Source of the DNA: Valencia hispanica
Lineage: Eukaryota > Chordata > Actinopteri > Cyprinodontiformes > Valenciidae
Reading direction: 5' to 3'
Length of the DNA: 64,000 nucleotides
Assembly (NCBI GenBank): GCA_963556495.2
Contig: OY747716.1
Span: forward strand, 27,762,818-27,826,817
Positions 33,831-46,791 of this stretch are shown piece after piece. The notes beneath the pieces are model-generated. The model did not search any database and had not been told where the DNA came from. It saw only the letters and a list, made by a program, of their open reading frames with translations. A program made the translations under genes and the position numbers. Positions within the stretch are counted from its first letter, which is position 1; each line of letters opens with the position of its first letter.

Positions 33831-34229
33831 TCCAATATATAGTTTGTTGTAAAAGTCCTGGCAGTTTCTTCTTAAATTTTTTTTTATAGATGGCCGAAAT
33901 AAGGGTTAAAACAAATACGGCACTATGATATATTCTAATATAATTGGGTCAATATTTTTCCTTTGGACAAATAGATGGGTCTAGTGCCATAACGGCAAAG
34001 GTCTCATTTGTTTAAATATAAATTATTGTGACAGGAGATGGACTGATCGGGCCGATATTGATTTCAGCCAAATTGGTGTACATTTAGTCAAACTAACAAA
34101 TAATTCTATGTATTTTTGCAGCGTTTTTTTTAATTTATTTTTTTACCCATCTTTTCCCAATAAATGAAACTTGCTAATTTTTTGTTTCAAGGTGACTCAC
34201 TTTGCTTAATTTACCTCCTCTAACATGCT

Positions 34230-34745
34230 GTATAACTATCTCACATGTGCACTGCGTCGTCGACGCGCTGAGGCGCTCCGCTTGGACCTACGAGTGAATA
34301 GAAAGGATGCTTTCTCAAAATGTAAGCCACTAATGCGGCGTGGGGGGATGCTGCTTGGGGGTTTCACTTGTGTGTTGCGTTGCTGTGCCTGTGTCTCGAG
34401 TGCCGCCCTGTCCTTCTAAAGGGGCCCTTCTGCTCGACTGACTCAGAACTATACAGGCAGACAGCTCGTGTCATTTCAATGAGTGTCGGCACTTCTCTGG
34501 AGGAACGCCTCCCGTGGAACCAGTTGAGCAGCCTCTGTTGCATCACTCTGCCCACCTGATGGTGCTCCGTGGTTGTCACATCGCCGATACCAGGTTTTGC
34601 GTGACGTGTTGTCCTGCCGCAGTTTGACTTCAGCTACTTTGCCTCGGTGCAAAATCGGATGTGATGGATTGCAGCCACATCTGCCAGAATTCATAGCAAC
34701 GGACATGTTTCGCAAAGTTTAAGAGGAACGGGTTCGGCACGAGGT
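34230..34745. other. GC-rich block of unknown origin in the presumed ncoa2 intron
   Basis: Unusually CpG-rich for this region (starts GTCGTCGACGCGCTGAGGCG). A minus-strand frame at 34476-34715 is open for 79 residues with conserved-looking content (CGCNPSHPILHRGKVAEVKL, YRRCDNHGAPSGGQSDATEA) but has no splice or start context. I suspect a retro-copied or transposon fragment. I do not recognise it. Confidence 0.35.
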
Positions 34746-35290
34746 TTATGTTTCTCATTTTGAGCACCTTGGCCTCAGTCAAGGCATATACGGTGATTTA
34801 CTGCCTGGCAGAAAGATAAACCAGATACTCTGTGTGTTTTGACACAGTTATTAAAGTTGATGTAGGAACTAATAATAAATAGATTCAGTTGGAGGAAAAA
34901 CTTGATTGTATGTTATGCTTGTCACACTCCGATAACTCGGATCCTTCACCTTTGGTTTGAGAAGAGGGCTCAAAAGTAATCAGTGCCAAATGAGCAAAGG
35001 TTTAGAAAAACTGTTGATTCTTACCCCCCAACTGATTTTATGTTGCAACCAATGCTGTTTTTGCAGTTTATCCTCTAAATTTAAGAGGTTGCTTTTTTCA
35101 CCCGACTGTGTTAGTTTCCATTTGCTCATAGGGCAGCCCTCAAGCTGTGACTGTGCCCAAGCAAGTCCTTTGCATCAACATAAGCAGTGTTCCCTTTTAT
35201 TTTGCTGCAGGAGGTTCATGTGTACCAGGAATTAACACGAGTTCTCCAGAACATTTCACAAGTTTGGAGCATATAAGAGGAGGGATCTTT
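34746..35290. other. Presumed intron, nothing recognised
   Basis: No supported feature. Confidence 0.3.
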
Positions 35291-36060
35291 GATCATTTTT
35301 TGTTTTCATATTTCTGCTGAGAAACCCAATGATGGTCCATTTTTCAGTTTTCTGGCAGATGCCACCAGATTTTTATTTAAGATGTCTCGGTATTTCAGAG
35401 TTCAATAAGCAATGTATTCCAACAACATTCCCTTTGAAGAGAAACAGGCCCACAGCATCACAGATCCTACACTATACTTAGTGTAGGATCTGAAAATAAC
35501 TCCTGCGAACAGGGCTTTTTTTTGCATAAGTTCTTCCTTTTACTTTACACCACACTCGCATAGTGTTTGTTGGCAAGAAGCTCTATCTTAATCTTGTCAC
35601 ACCAAAGCACAAGGTTACAGTTACAAACTGTACACACTGTACATGATTGCTTCGTACTCTAGGGTAATGTTTTTTCTTTCTCAGCATTCCCCACAAACGA
35701 TCAAATAACATGTAATGGTAGTTGTGGATTCAACCAAGATGCCACTCTTTGGCTTCAGTTCTCTAAGAATGAGCCTTGGACATTTTCTTTTTTTTTTTTA
35801 CCTCCCCTACCATATTCTGGTCTTGTCACTTTCAGCCTTGGAAAAACCAAACAAGTTATTGCTCTGACTGTAAATACGGACACTTTTATGTAAATAGAAA
35901 CTTTTTTTGTTGCCATTTTCCAACTTGTTTACGGCAATCGGCATGCATGTCCCTGACTTTAATGGCATGTGCTCTTGTGGTTCCCTTTTTGATAAGTGGC
36001 TAGAAACAGGAGTGTCGCAAATATTTATCTTCCAAGAAACCAGGAAGTTTTAAGTTCCCA
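35291..36060 (-). mobile_element. Tc1-type relic carrying a perfect 14-bp hairpin
   Basis: Phrases such as TCTGGCAGATGCCACCAGAT, AGGCCCACAGCATCACAGAT and CACACCAAAGCACAAGGTTA are typical of minus-strand Tc1 relics. A perfect stem lies inside (35461-35474 with 35479-35492). Confidence 0.5.
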
Positions 36061-38271
36061 GACACTCTAATATTTTTTTTTCTGTTTAAATCAATTGAAA
36101 TATTTGTTACATTTATTTTATAGGATTTATTGGGGATGGCAACAAATTGGACATTGTTATTTTTACTATAAAAAACAAAAAATCAATCTCAGTAAGGCTT
36201 TTTGCTTGGTAAATTATTCTCCTAATCTTACCTGATGCCTATTTGGGTGATGACTAATACCCGTATATGGTAAATACGGGTATTAGAGAAAAGCTTATGA
36301 CATCTGCGATGCCTCCCCAACTAATCAGAAAGAATGCAGTCCTGTTCACATTCGAGTCCACATTCCTCCAGTGTCGAGCATAGCTGAATGTCCGAGCTTA
36401 TTTGTGCTTCAAAGTGCAGGCACAATAATCTAGTTAAAGAATAATGTTAATGTGAAGGGGAAAAAGAAGGAATAGCCTTTTTAACTGAAGAATGTCAGTG
36501 GGGGTGATGACGAAATCCACGCAAACGCTTGTGCAAATATTTGGATGTTTACACAAGGAAAACCTGCCTGGAAGTTTTCTCACACTAACTTGGCACACTG
36601 TAATGGGTGTTTCCTCAAACGTTATTCTCTGACTGAGCAAATTGTCAACCAGTTATAGCAGCAGGTGTGTGATATGATTTATCCCATCAGTTTGGATGAT
36701 TTAAATATCACTTTCTTGCTTATTAACTCTTACGTTACACCTTTGGCTTAAAGAGTCTTTAGATTTATTCACAACAGCGTCCATATTCTTTAAGGACAAG
36801 TTTGATCTGACATGAATCAAGTTTGGCTATGCCATTTATTGTTTAGGCTTGGCTACATGGATTAAAGCAAATATTAGGAATTTTCACCCAATTTAATTAT
36901 AGTTGTTTTCTAGTATTTTTTTTAATTTTAATTTTTGCTGATATTCAGGCATACATAGTTCTGATTTTCTGGACTTGTAGTGTAGCACAATAACAAGCTT
37001 AGCTGACATTAGCTTGTTTGCTGAGCTATCTGCTCAGGTAGCCAGCCTGTACTCGACTGCTTCACAGACATAATGCAGGTAGCAAGGAGTGTGCTAGAGA
37101 GCAAAACCCTGGTCATGCTGGCACCTTCTCTGGCATCCTTTTAAAAGGAGTTAGAAGTTACAGAAAAGTGATGACATTACCTTTGGAACGCTGTACTTGG
37201 GCATCAGGGTATAAGAGAGAAGTAGTGATTGTCAAAGTTTTCATCTCAAATGTACGTCCACAAAGGGAAGATTTATAGGGCAGTCGATCTAGTAAGGGAG
37301 AGGCCAGGAGAAATGCCAGAGAGCAGCACCACACAAGACCTAAAAAATGCTTACTGATAGATTTGGCAACACTGTTTTTAATTCACCACATTGAGAAACG
37401 ACACCTTGTAACTAAATATCTAACGCAAATTTTTAGAAATTCTGGCAACATTCAACTTAGATGCTTAAAATTTTGCTCCAGTTCCAACTGGTATAGCTAC
37501 TCTGATACACACCAGTGCTTTTCAGCATGACTCTCCTAACAACATGCCGGCATATTCTTCTTTGTTAGTGCAATGGTTGTGCAAGTCTCACTTTTCTCCA
37601 CACAATCACTTCATTTTTATCTCAAGCTTTAACTGTACTACAGCATCCTAGCTGCCAATACATCATTCTGTTGACAGTATGGCATGTCACTCAAACTTTG
37701 AGTCGGTCTACAGTTTTCTCTTTCATTGTATGGTCCTAAAATGTCACTTTTGTTCATTTGGCTCAGACACAGAGAAAAACAGGCCACATTATTATATTAC
37801 TAAATATAGAGTAATTGTTTTGGAGACTGATGTTATTCATTTAATGTAATGGACGTTTTGTGTTTTCAGAAGGCACAAAAATTTGAAGAATTAAATAAAT
37901 ATATTTTTTTCACCTGATAAGCATTACGTTTATAAACAGAAGCTGCAGACGCTTCAGTGGATTTACTGTTTACTCTCTGCTTGAGCTTAAATCCAGAATT
38001 GCATGCATCATGTCCCACACACCCATTCGACATATTCTGGTTCAAAATCCCCCCTTTTTTCCCAAGAAGGCAATCTATTCTCTGATTTCTGCATAAGATT
38101 TCCAGCGGGCATTGCTACAAATGCTATATTATCATCATTCATGTATGGTATTGCTTTCCTGTTTTCATGTGTTTCAAATATCTTTTTGTTTCAGTAAAGT
38201 GGATTCTAAAGCTGCAGCACTCTAAAAAACAATACAAAGGATTTATAAAGTTTTATAATTTAATAGTTTAC
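36061..38271. other. Presumed ncoa2 intron
   Basis: Mostly unassigned AT-rich DNA. One perfect 13-bp hairpin lies at 36254-36286. No exon or RNA gene is supported. Confidence 0.3.
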
Positions 38272-40110
38272 TGTAATTTTTTGACTATCAAGCACACCTG
38301 AATATAAGCCGTATATTTTCATGTTGTAACATGAGATATTTACACAGAAAGACGGTACATGGAAGTTTTTTTTAAATTATTATTACCCATGCCAGGAGGT
38401 AATGTTTTCGTTGCCGTCTGTCTGTCTGTTAGCAACATAACTCAAAATGTTATGGATGGATTTGCCTGCAATGGGACCAGGAACAACTGATTAAATTTTG
38501 GGGTTGATCTGACATGTATCAGGTATCCACTCACCCAGGGCCGGATTATGTTAGCAGCAGGGGCCCCTGGGCACAAAATGTTTAAAGGGCCCCTCCAGCC
38601 ACCCCCCAAAAAAGGGAATATAATTTAAATCGGATTTTCCCCACATTCTAATAAAACTACAGTTCTCATCTGAGGGCAACAATATCAAGACAAAACACAG
38701 TGGTGTAACTCCCTTGATTATGTAAACACGTCCTGCTTGATCTCACCTCTACCAGGCCAGAAGTACAATTCAGATTTTTCCATAACTTGATCACAAAAAC
38801 TCACTCATAGCCGTTAATCTTTCTTTCCTGTCTCTCCTCATCTGGTCTCTTGGCGCGCTTTCAGTTCTTTTGCTTCTCAGCTCTCCAGTGTTGCCCTTAT
38901 GTGTGTTTGCCTGTCTTCCCCATATTTTCTGCTCCTTTCTTGTTTAAAAAAGGTGGATTTAGTTTAAGTAAACTTGACTAATACTTTAAAGCATTTGATA
39001 ATAAATGGAAAATGAATGCAAAGTTTAAAAAAAAGCTTTTCTCTTACATAATAAAAATGTATTTAAGCTGTATCTGTCTCTCGGAACTCATGTTTCTCTC
39101 CTTTCTGTATCTCATAATTAAAACTATGAGAACATGGCTTTAGTCTAGGAATTCACAATATATTGGCAATAACATCAGTATCGGCCGATGTTACTGATTT
39201 TTAACATGTCGGAATCGGTCCGATAAGTAAAAGTGATCCAATATTAAAAAACGCTGTTTATTTCCATCTTTGTAAGAGATCTATGTAATATTTCTAACAT
39301 TGTAAATATCAGTTATTGGCCATAACAGCAATAAAAATATCACATATCAGTATTGGTGCAAATGTTTAGATTGGTGCATCCTTAGTTTTGACTCAGTCCT
39401 CCATGATGTGCTGCCCCAGCCTTTCTCTCCATCTTTTCATGTGCTCACTAAGAAAATGACCAGACTGACAGATAAGTTCCAAAATGCCAAGAAAGTTACC
39501 ACTGTGTGGAGATCCAAGGATTAATCAACACAGAAAAGCAGGCCTATCACCTAAAAACTGAATGAAGGCAACATCCCGCCTGAGCAGAACCTCCCGCCAG
39601 TACTGCGTCTCTCCCTCCAGCTGTTCCAGTTTAGCTTTCTGTCACGCTACCAGTGGCTGATTCTAGCACACTGATGCCATGATCTGAGCTTTCCTCATGG
39701 TCACACACACGTTCAGGATGTTTCCAGTCGGAGAAACCACTAATGAACTGGTTTTTATTCGCTCCAAATAGGATGCAGGGAAGACAAATGATATTAGCCT
39801 ACCTGTGGTCGGCACCAACATAACAGTAACTTGCCTGGTTAGAAAATAAAACATACTTTAGCCTACCAGAAAAGTCATTGGTCGCTATTTTCTTCTTCCT
39901 CACTAAGCCGCTGAAAGCTTTTGTCCTTTTACACTGACTTAGTTCTTCTCGCTGCCTCCTCCTCCGTCTCACCATTGATTCATTGATGTCGAGCTCTCCC
40001 TGCTATAATGACCCCCGGAGGCCGTTAAAAAATGTTTATAAGTTAGTTGAATAGGACGCAGGGTCCAAAGCATGTGGAAAAAAGTAGCAGCCTATAGTCC
40101 GAAAATTACA
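38272..40110. mobile_element. Non-autonomous DNA transposon with TGTAATTTT termini
   Basis: Left TGTAATTTTTTGACTATCAA (38272) and right, reverse-complemented, TGTAATTTTCGGACTATAGG (ending 40110) form an imperfect inverted repeat. The left end continues into the fish phrase GAATATAAGCCGTATATTTT. I found no clean target duplication. Inside are a GGGCCGGATTATGTTAGCAG repeat (about 38539) and a small hAT-like fragment at about 39147-39385 ending in TTGGTGCATCCTTAG, so later insertions are nested in it. Confidence 0.5.
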
Positions 40111-42320
40111 AATCAACAGATTCCATGAAGTTAGTCATATTTAAAAAAAACAATAGAAATCTCTTGTATGCAATTTTATTGCTTTGATTTGGGAAGTTAT
40201 ATAGTTTTACACTCTGATAACAAGTAAAACTTTTTTCTTTGGTTTGCATTTGTAATTTAAGTTTCCCTTTCTTGGTTTTCTTTTTTGAGAACATCATTGA
40301 TTTATAACCTCTGTGTATAATTTCTGACCTGGTTTAAAAGTCCGCAATATGTATGTGAAACTGAGAAATCTTCCAATCCTTTTGGTTTCATCTACATCTT
40401 TGGTTTATTACAAAAAAAACTGACAGGAATCTGGACTTTCATGAAACAAATACAAAGGATTATTATCCACGCACAAGTTTCTACCTCACACTCTGGCCAG
40501 ACTTTTTTAAATTGACATTAGCTGTATTCTGTTTAAATACCAAACGTGCAAAGAAACATGTGCCTTCTATTCAAGTTTAGATACAACAGTCCTGAGTGAA
40601 TTGTGTTATCTGTCCATCACATGCTCTATAAGGTCGTCACTGGATTCCTGACATAACGCACCTCTCCCTCATGTTATCTACTGTCTTTGTCTCGCCGGCC
40701 ATCTCACCCTGCTGTCTCTGCATTTGCGTCGTCATGGAAACAGGCGTGTGACAGGTCTTGGGTGGGCGTGAGGGATGAGCTGTGGGGTAATGGCCAGGTT
40801 TTTCACAGTGCAGAGGAGGAGAGGGGATGGTGAAACGGCAGAGAAGAGACCTTGAAGTAAGGCAAAGATTGTTGGTGGAGAGCTGCGAGTGCTTCGACGT
40901 GGACGGGAAGACGTGGGGATTATTAACTCCGTTTCTGCTTCAACGGTTGTTGTCATTGTGTTATTAGCCAGACTTCGAATCAGGTCCCCTATCTGTCTGT
41001 GCTGGAATATGACAGGACTCTCTGAACATCGGCCCGTGGGAGATTTTAGCTTGTCGTCGTCCCCCCGACTCACTGGCACTGTCATCTTAAAAGCTAAGCA
41101 AATTTCATTCATTTGGAAGTCAGGGCTCATATGATTAATCCATTCAGAGGAAAAATTTTTTAGACAACAGACTGTTGATTGGCTTCTTGGTGAATTGTTC
41201 TGCTTTAAGAAATGAAAAGTAAAAAAATTAAACACTCTTTATTAACTGCTCACCTGTACCTCTGAACATCCCAATGAGCTAAATGAATTCAATCATGGGC
41301 TTCAACTTTAAAGCATTAACCTTGATAACTAACTGCAAAGAAAATAACACATTTAATCCGCACTGTTGGGGTGTAAACACACACCGTCTGAACTAGTGTT
41401 CAGATGAGTAAATGTCAGAAATCCGAGTGCAAGTGAACAGAATGATCTACAAGCGGAGTCGCATCCCCCCTCCCTCGTGTTTTGGAGCACCGTGAAATGA
41501 TGAGAGCAACATGATTTAATGTCGACATTGTAGGATTAAACAGCACTAGACACAAGTGTTAAGTAGGAGTGTTTTCCTAGAGTAAACGTCTAATTATGTG
41601 ATTTTTACTTCAGAGCTCTAAAACATAAAAAAAGTAAAAAAAAAAAGTAAAATAAAATAAAAAAGTTAAAGCCAGAGCATATGTGGTGAGAAAATGAGAC
41701 ATCCCAGAAAGGTGAGAGGACAAACAACTCAAGAAGTGATCACAGCCTGTTGGTGTCACCATCCCAATATGTTTCTAATCCAGAAATCGTTGGGTTTTCT
41801 TTCTTGCTGTATTTCAGGGTCGTTTGATTGTTTATGCCACATTCAGACTGGGTGCAGAGCAGAGTTTAGGAAAATACATTCGAAGTAGTGGATCTAAAGT
41901 CACATTTTCACTGAAATGCAGTGACTGTAATTACTATGTTGTCCAAAAGGCTTTTATGTAATTTTTGTAATGTCTCTAACCAGCTGAATAAATTGTGGAT
42001 TTTCTTGGAAGCAGCCAGTACAGAAAGAGAAAGGAGGAAAAATACTGAACTAAAAAGATAACAAGAAATTGCCCATGATATGAAGATTAAAATCCAACCA
42101 TAACCAAATAAAGTCCGGTAGAGGACAGAGAAGCAGCATCACCGTCCAGAGTTCTGGAAGCTGTGTTGAGAGTGACACAGACAGATATTGAACATTTCTG
42201 AATATATAATTGCAACTGTGTTTTGTAAAATATGTAAATGTATTGGACTTCCCCCCCCCCCCCCCCCAACATTCTTGCTAGTTTCAGAAGGTCATGATGT
42301 GTAATGCTGCTCAAATTGCA
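40111..42320. other. Presumed ncoa2 intron, nothing firm
   Basis: Includes an A-rich run (41627-41668) and a 17-base C run (42251-42267). A 167-codon minus-strand frame at 40732-41235 has no family resemblance and is not called. Confidence 0.3.
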
Positions 42321-42837
42321 GTTATGCCGCATTCACACCGCACACTTTGACGGTAAAAAAAAGCGCTCATAAAGAGACTAGTTTGAAGCGTATACATTTT
42401 AAAGCCTGAAGCTTGCAAAAAAAAAGCCTTAAGAAAGGGTATCCACCATATTGGGAGCGGGCTTTGGTCCCTATAAGGTCCATCAGTCTTCAGAAGTTTA
42501 GCGAATATGCCAGAAAAGGTCCTAAATAGGATAGGTAAACAAGGACACACACACACACAAACTCAGGTGTTGGATTAGGTGATACAGATGCACTCTTGGG
42601 CTGAGGTTGCCACTAATACCTCTTGTCATAATCGGTATCATGCGCTTTTCAGTGACACCGTTGTTGTATTTATAAATCTATTTGTGGGTTGTTGTTGTAT
42701 GTTTCTCAGTTCCCATTGTTTGTTTAGTTTGTTTTAGAATAGCATACCATAGCATTATTAAAAGCCGATTATTTTGTAGAACTAATGTGATTTTAAAAAA
42801 AATTAGCGCATGCAAGGAATGACCCGCCCTGTTTAGC

Positions 42838-43010
42838 ACACAATTCAACATGCGCTGCTTTCAGTGCTCGCTCGTCATGTAAACAGCATGGCAAACCCAA
42901 ACTTCATCCATGGTTCCATGTGATCGTCTCTTCTCTGTCATGGACTGTAGGGATTAATGGTCATTCCCTGCTTTGCTGCGCATGTAGTCTGCACATGTAG
43001 TCTGCCCTGG
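42838..43010. repeat. Interspersed repeat, copy A (pairs with 53944-54095)
   Basis: Shares a run of near-identical phrases with the second copy: CACAATTCAAC, CAGTG...CGTCA.GTAAACAGCATGGCA, GTGGTTCCATGTGA and CTCCCTGCTTTGCTGCG. The two copies are 11 kb apart in the same orientation. The family was not recognised. Confidence 0.6.
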
Positions 43011-43850
43011 TGGCCCGATATTCTCACTTTAATTTTATTTTTATTTCCCCAAGCAATGTTTTGAACTCACTGGAAGCCATGCATCGCCATTTTCTGTGAC
43101 ATCACTTCACATGCACACCACCAGGCCAATCAGTAACTACCACTACGTAGGTAGGAGTGACATCACTTTACCAGACCAAACAGTCCATAGGTGGGCGTGT
43201 TGGGTCGCCTCGACCTGCTTCGGACTGGGTCAGGTAATCTGAAAAAAGGATGGGTTCGGCCTAGATAAAGGTAGTGGAAACGCGCTAAATAGGGAGGGGA
43301 CATAGACATATATAAAGAATAGACGCTGCATTGACCACTACTGCGCTGATTAGCCGTGGGGCTGCCATCTTGGACTGGTATCCCCTGCTCCACTTTGTAA
43401 TCTGTTTGGCAGACACAATGAAGTACTTATTAAATCATAACTCTCTAAATACTAAACTCATTTTCATGCGTTTTTCTTTGTCCGCAAACGCTAAACATTT
43501 AGCTATGATACAGGACAGATGGTTCAACCTATTTAGAATAAGTTAAACCATTTGATTTGAACCATTCTGATTTACTCATAAAACACACAATGCTATAAGA
43601 TGGAAAAGCAGAAACTAGAACTCGGCCATATTAATAATTGATTAATATATATACAGTATAATTCATGTGTAATATACACATGTCAGTGGTTTAAAAATAC
43701 ACCATTTATAAAGTTTCAGCCTTCTTACAGTACCTAATGTTGGCTAGCAAAGATTTCGCTGGTGGAAATAAATACAGTACAGTGATAATATATTTACAAA
43801 ATACAAACAATAAAAACGTTCCATCTTACCCGTGAAAATGTATCCCCCGA
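43011..43850. other. Presumed intron with unclassified fish-repeat phrases
   Basis: GTAGTGGAAACGCGCTAAAT (43271) and TAAAGAATAGACGCTGCATT (43313) look like pieces of interspersed repeats, but I cannot set ends or a family. Confidence 0.3.
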
Positions 43851-43852
43851 GC

Positions 43853-44634
<782 letters not shown>

Positions 44635-46752
44635 TCATTTTGACATGTATAAGGGATGTAGGTTTCACACTGAATTATGATAAGATCAGGGCTTCAAGGG
44701 GGCCACACCATCACTTCCAGGGCGTCTTGCTGTTCTTTACAATAAAGATAGTTCTTAATGACTTTGGCTGTATGTTTGGGTCGTTGTCCTGCTGCAGAAT
44801 ACATTTGGGTCCAATTGATAGTATTACATGATGGATAGATATCTGCCTGTATTTCTCAGCATTGAGAATAGGCATGGGTCGGTATGAGATTCTGACGGTA
44901 TGATAACCGTAGGCAAAAATATCACGGTTTCATGGTATTATGATTACAGCTCTAAAATGTGTATTTTGAATGTCTGTATTTTTTCTTTTTAAAGCTAAAA
45001 ACTTTTTACTGATGCAGATATGGTAACTAACTAGCATGCTAAGATAAATCATCATTAGCATGCTAGTTACCATTATCTGCCTCAGTTAAAAAAAAGTTAC
45101 TAAAGAATAGAGATGAAGAAAAGATAAGATAAGGTAGTTACCATATCTGCCAAGGTAACAAGCTCACTTCAATAATGTCAGACGCTGATACGCTTGTTCA
45201 TTCCAAGACAGCATTAACTTTACCTTGAATTTAGCATACAACGATCGGTGGTACTCCCGAACATGCGCGATCATATTCGACGTATTGCCTCCTCGGGCTG
45301 CCACTGTTCTCAAGCACGTTTTGCACGTCGGGCGACCTTCTTCTTCCAAGCCGTGAACGTCTGGCTTTTTACGGTAGTCAAAGTATTCCCAAACATTCGA
45401 CTTGGTCCGCTTAGAGACGGTGGTAAAAGTTCTGGGGGCTCGCCTCTTTCAGCCATCGCACAGCCTGGGGAGCTGCCTGTTTGTCACTCACAACAAACGC
45501 AGGTGTGTGCGGGGGAGGGAGAGGGGGGGGAAGTGGCGCTTTACGCTGCAGCTTCACACAGCATGAGGGAGAGGGACCTTTACTTTCTCCCTGGCGAGAC
45601 GTCACATAAAAAAAACATGCTTATACCGCAGGGACGGTATGACGGAAAATTTGAGTGGTTTTGAAACCTTGACTTTTTCATATCGCGGTATACCTTGAAA
45701 CCGGTAACCGGCCCATGCCGAATTGAGAACACTACTAATCCTGACCAAGTCTCCAACTCCATTTGCAGAAATGCAGCCCCAAACTTTCAAGGAACCTCCA
45801 CCATGCTTCACTGTTGCCTGCAGACACTCATTATTGTACCTCTCTCCAGCCTTTCGACAAACAAACTGCCATCTGCTACAGCCAAATATTTCAAATTTTG
45901 ACTCATCAGTCCAGAGCACCTGTTGCCATTGTTCTGCACCCCTGTTCCTATGTTTTCCTGCATACTTGAGTCATTTGGCTTGTGTCCACATTGGAGGTAT
46001 GGCTTTTCGGCTGCAACTCTTCCATGAAAACTTCTTCTGGCCAGACTTCTCCGGACAGTAGATGAGTGTACTTGGGTCCCACTGGTTTCTGCCAGTTCTG
46101 AGCTGATGGCACTGCTGGACATCTTCTGATTTCAAAGGGTTATAACTTTGATGTTTCTTTCATCTGCTGCACTAAATTTCCTTGGCCGACCACTGCGTCT
46201 ACGATCCTCAACGTTGCTGGTTTCTTTGTGCTTCTTTGAAAGAGCTTGAACAGCACATCTTGAAACCCCAGTCTGCTTTGAAATCATTGTCTGGGAGAGA
46301 CCTTGTTGATGCAGTAGAACTACCTTGTGTCTTGTTGCTGCGCTCAATCTTGCCATGACATGAAACTATCTTCCACAACCTCACCTTGGTAGCATTTTTT
46401 GGTTGTTCTTCACCTAGTTTTAAGCCTCCTACACAGCTGTTTCTGTTTCAGTTAATGACTGTGTTTGAACCTATGTGTGACATTGATGATTATAAGCACC
46501 TGTTTGTTATAATTGGTTGATCATACACCTGACTATAATCCTACAAAATCTTTGTGCAAGTGTACCTTATACGAATTGATGCTGGTTTGAAGGCATAAGG
46601 TAGTAACACCAAATATTGATTTGATTTAGATTTTTCTTTTGTTTGCTAACCTTGCATTTTGAAAATTGATCAAAATAAACATTTTTTATATTTCCGAAAG
46701 CATTCTTTGTTTACAGCATTTTTCAGACCTGCCTAAAACTTTTGTACAGTAT
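44635..46752 (-). mobile_element. Tc1/mariner transposon, disabled, split by a hAT insertion
   Basis: The transposase reads on the minus strand. The N-terminal paired-type helix-turn-helix is at 46132-46356 (MARLSAATRHKVVLLHQQGL, then GVSRCAVQALSKKHKE and a GRPRK hook). The catalytic part has LWTDESKFEIFGCS (first Asp, about 45890-45919) and VKHGGGSLKVWGCISANG. After the hAT insertion the frame resumes as ILQQDNDP (second Asp, about 44795). At least one stop and two frameshifts break it. The right terminus AAAACTTTTGTACAGTA ends near 46751 beside a TG repeat. The left terminus is missing: the element fades into the (TA)n tract at about 44635. The third catalytic region is degraded (VWPP-K-PDL). 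Confidence 0.85.
44869..45721 (-). mobile_element. Non-autonomous hAT element with a BED zinc finger, inserted in Tc1
   Basis: The 853-bp insertion is flanked by the exact 8-bp duplication ATTGAGAA (44861-44868 and 45722-45729). Its ends match as TAGGCATGGGTCGGTA and, reverse-complemented, TCGGCATGGGCCGGTTA. The minus strand at about 45430-45164 encodes a BED-type zinc finger: SNVWEYFDYRKKPD, then PTCKTCL...NTSNMIAHVREYH with the Cys-x2-Cys and His-x4-His ligands. The DDE catalytic domain and hATC dimerisation region are missing, so this is an internally deleted copy. An imperfect inverted repeat lies at about 45014-45088, and the arm motif TAGTTACCATATCTGCC recurs near 45134. Confidence 0.9.
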
Positions 46753-46791
46753 TGTGTGTGTGTGTGTGTGTGTGCGCGTGTATGTGTGTGT
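46753..46791. repeat. (TG)n microsatellite at the Tc1 terminus
   Basis: TG repeat with CG and TATG variants directly after the Tc1 right end. Confidence 0.9.

Noticed and set aside
34731..34742. GGTTCGGCACGAGG, resembling a cDNA-library linker
   Set aside because: Only about 12 bases match, there is no EcoRI site, and it lies in continuous genomic sequence. Coincidence.
40732..41235. A 167-codon minus-strand frame
   Set aside because: No recognisable family, no splice or promoter context, low-complexity Ser/Pro/Thr content, and the other strand is open too. Probably chance.
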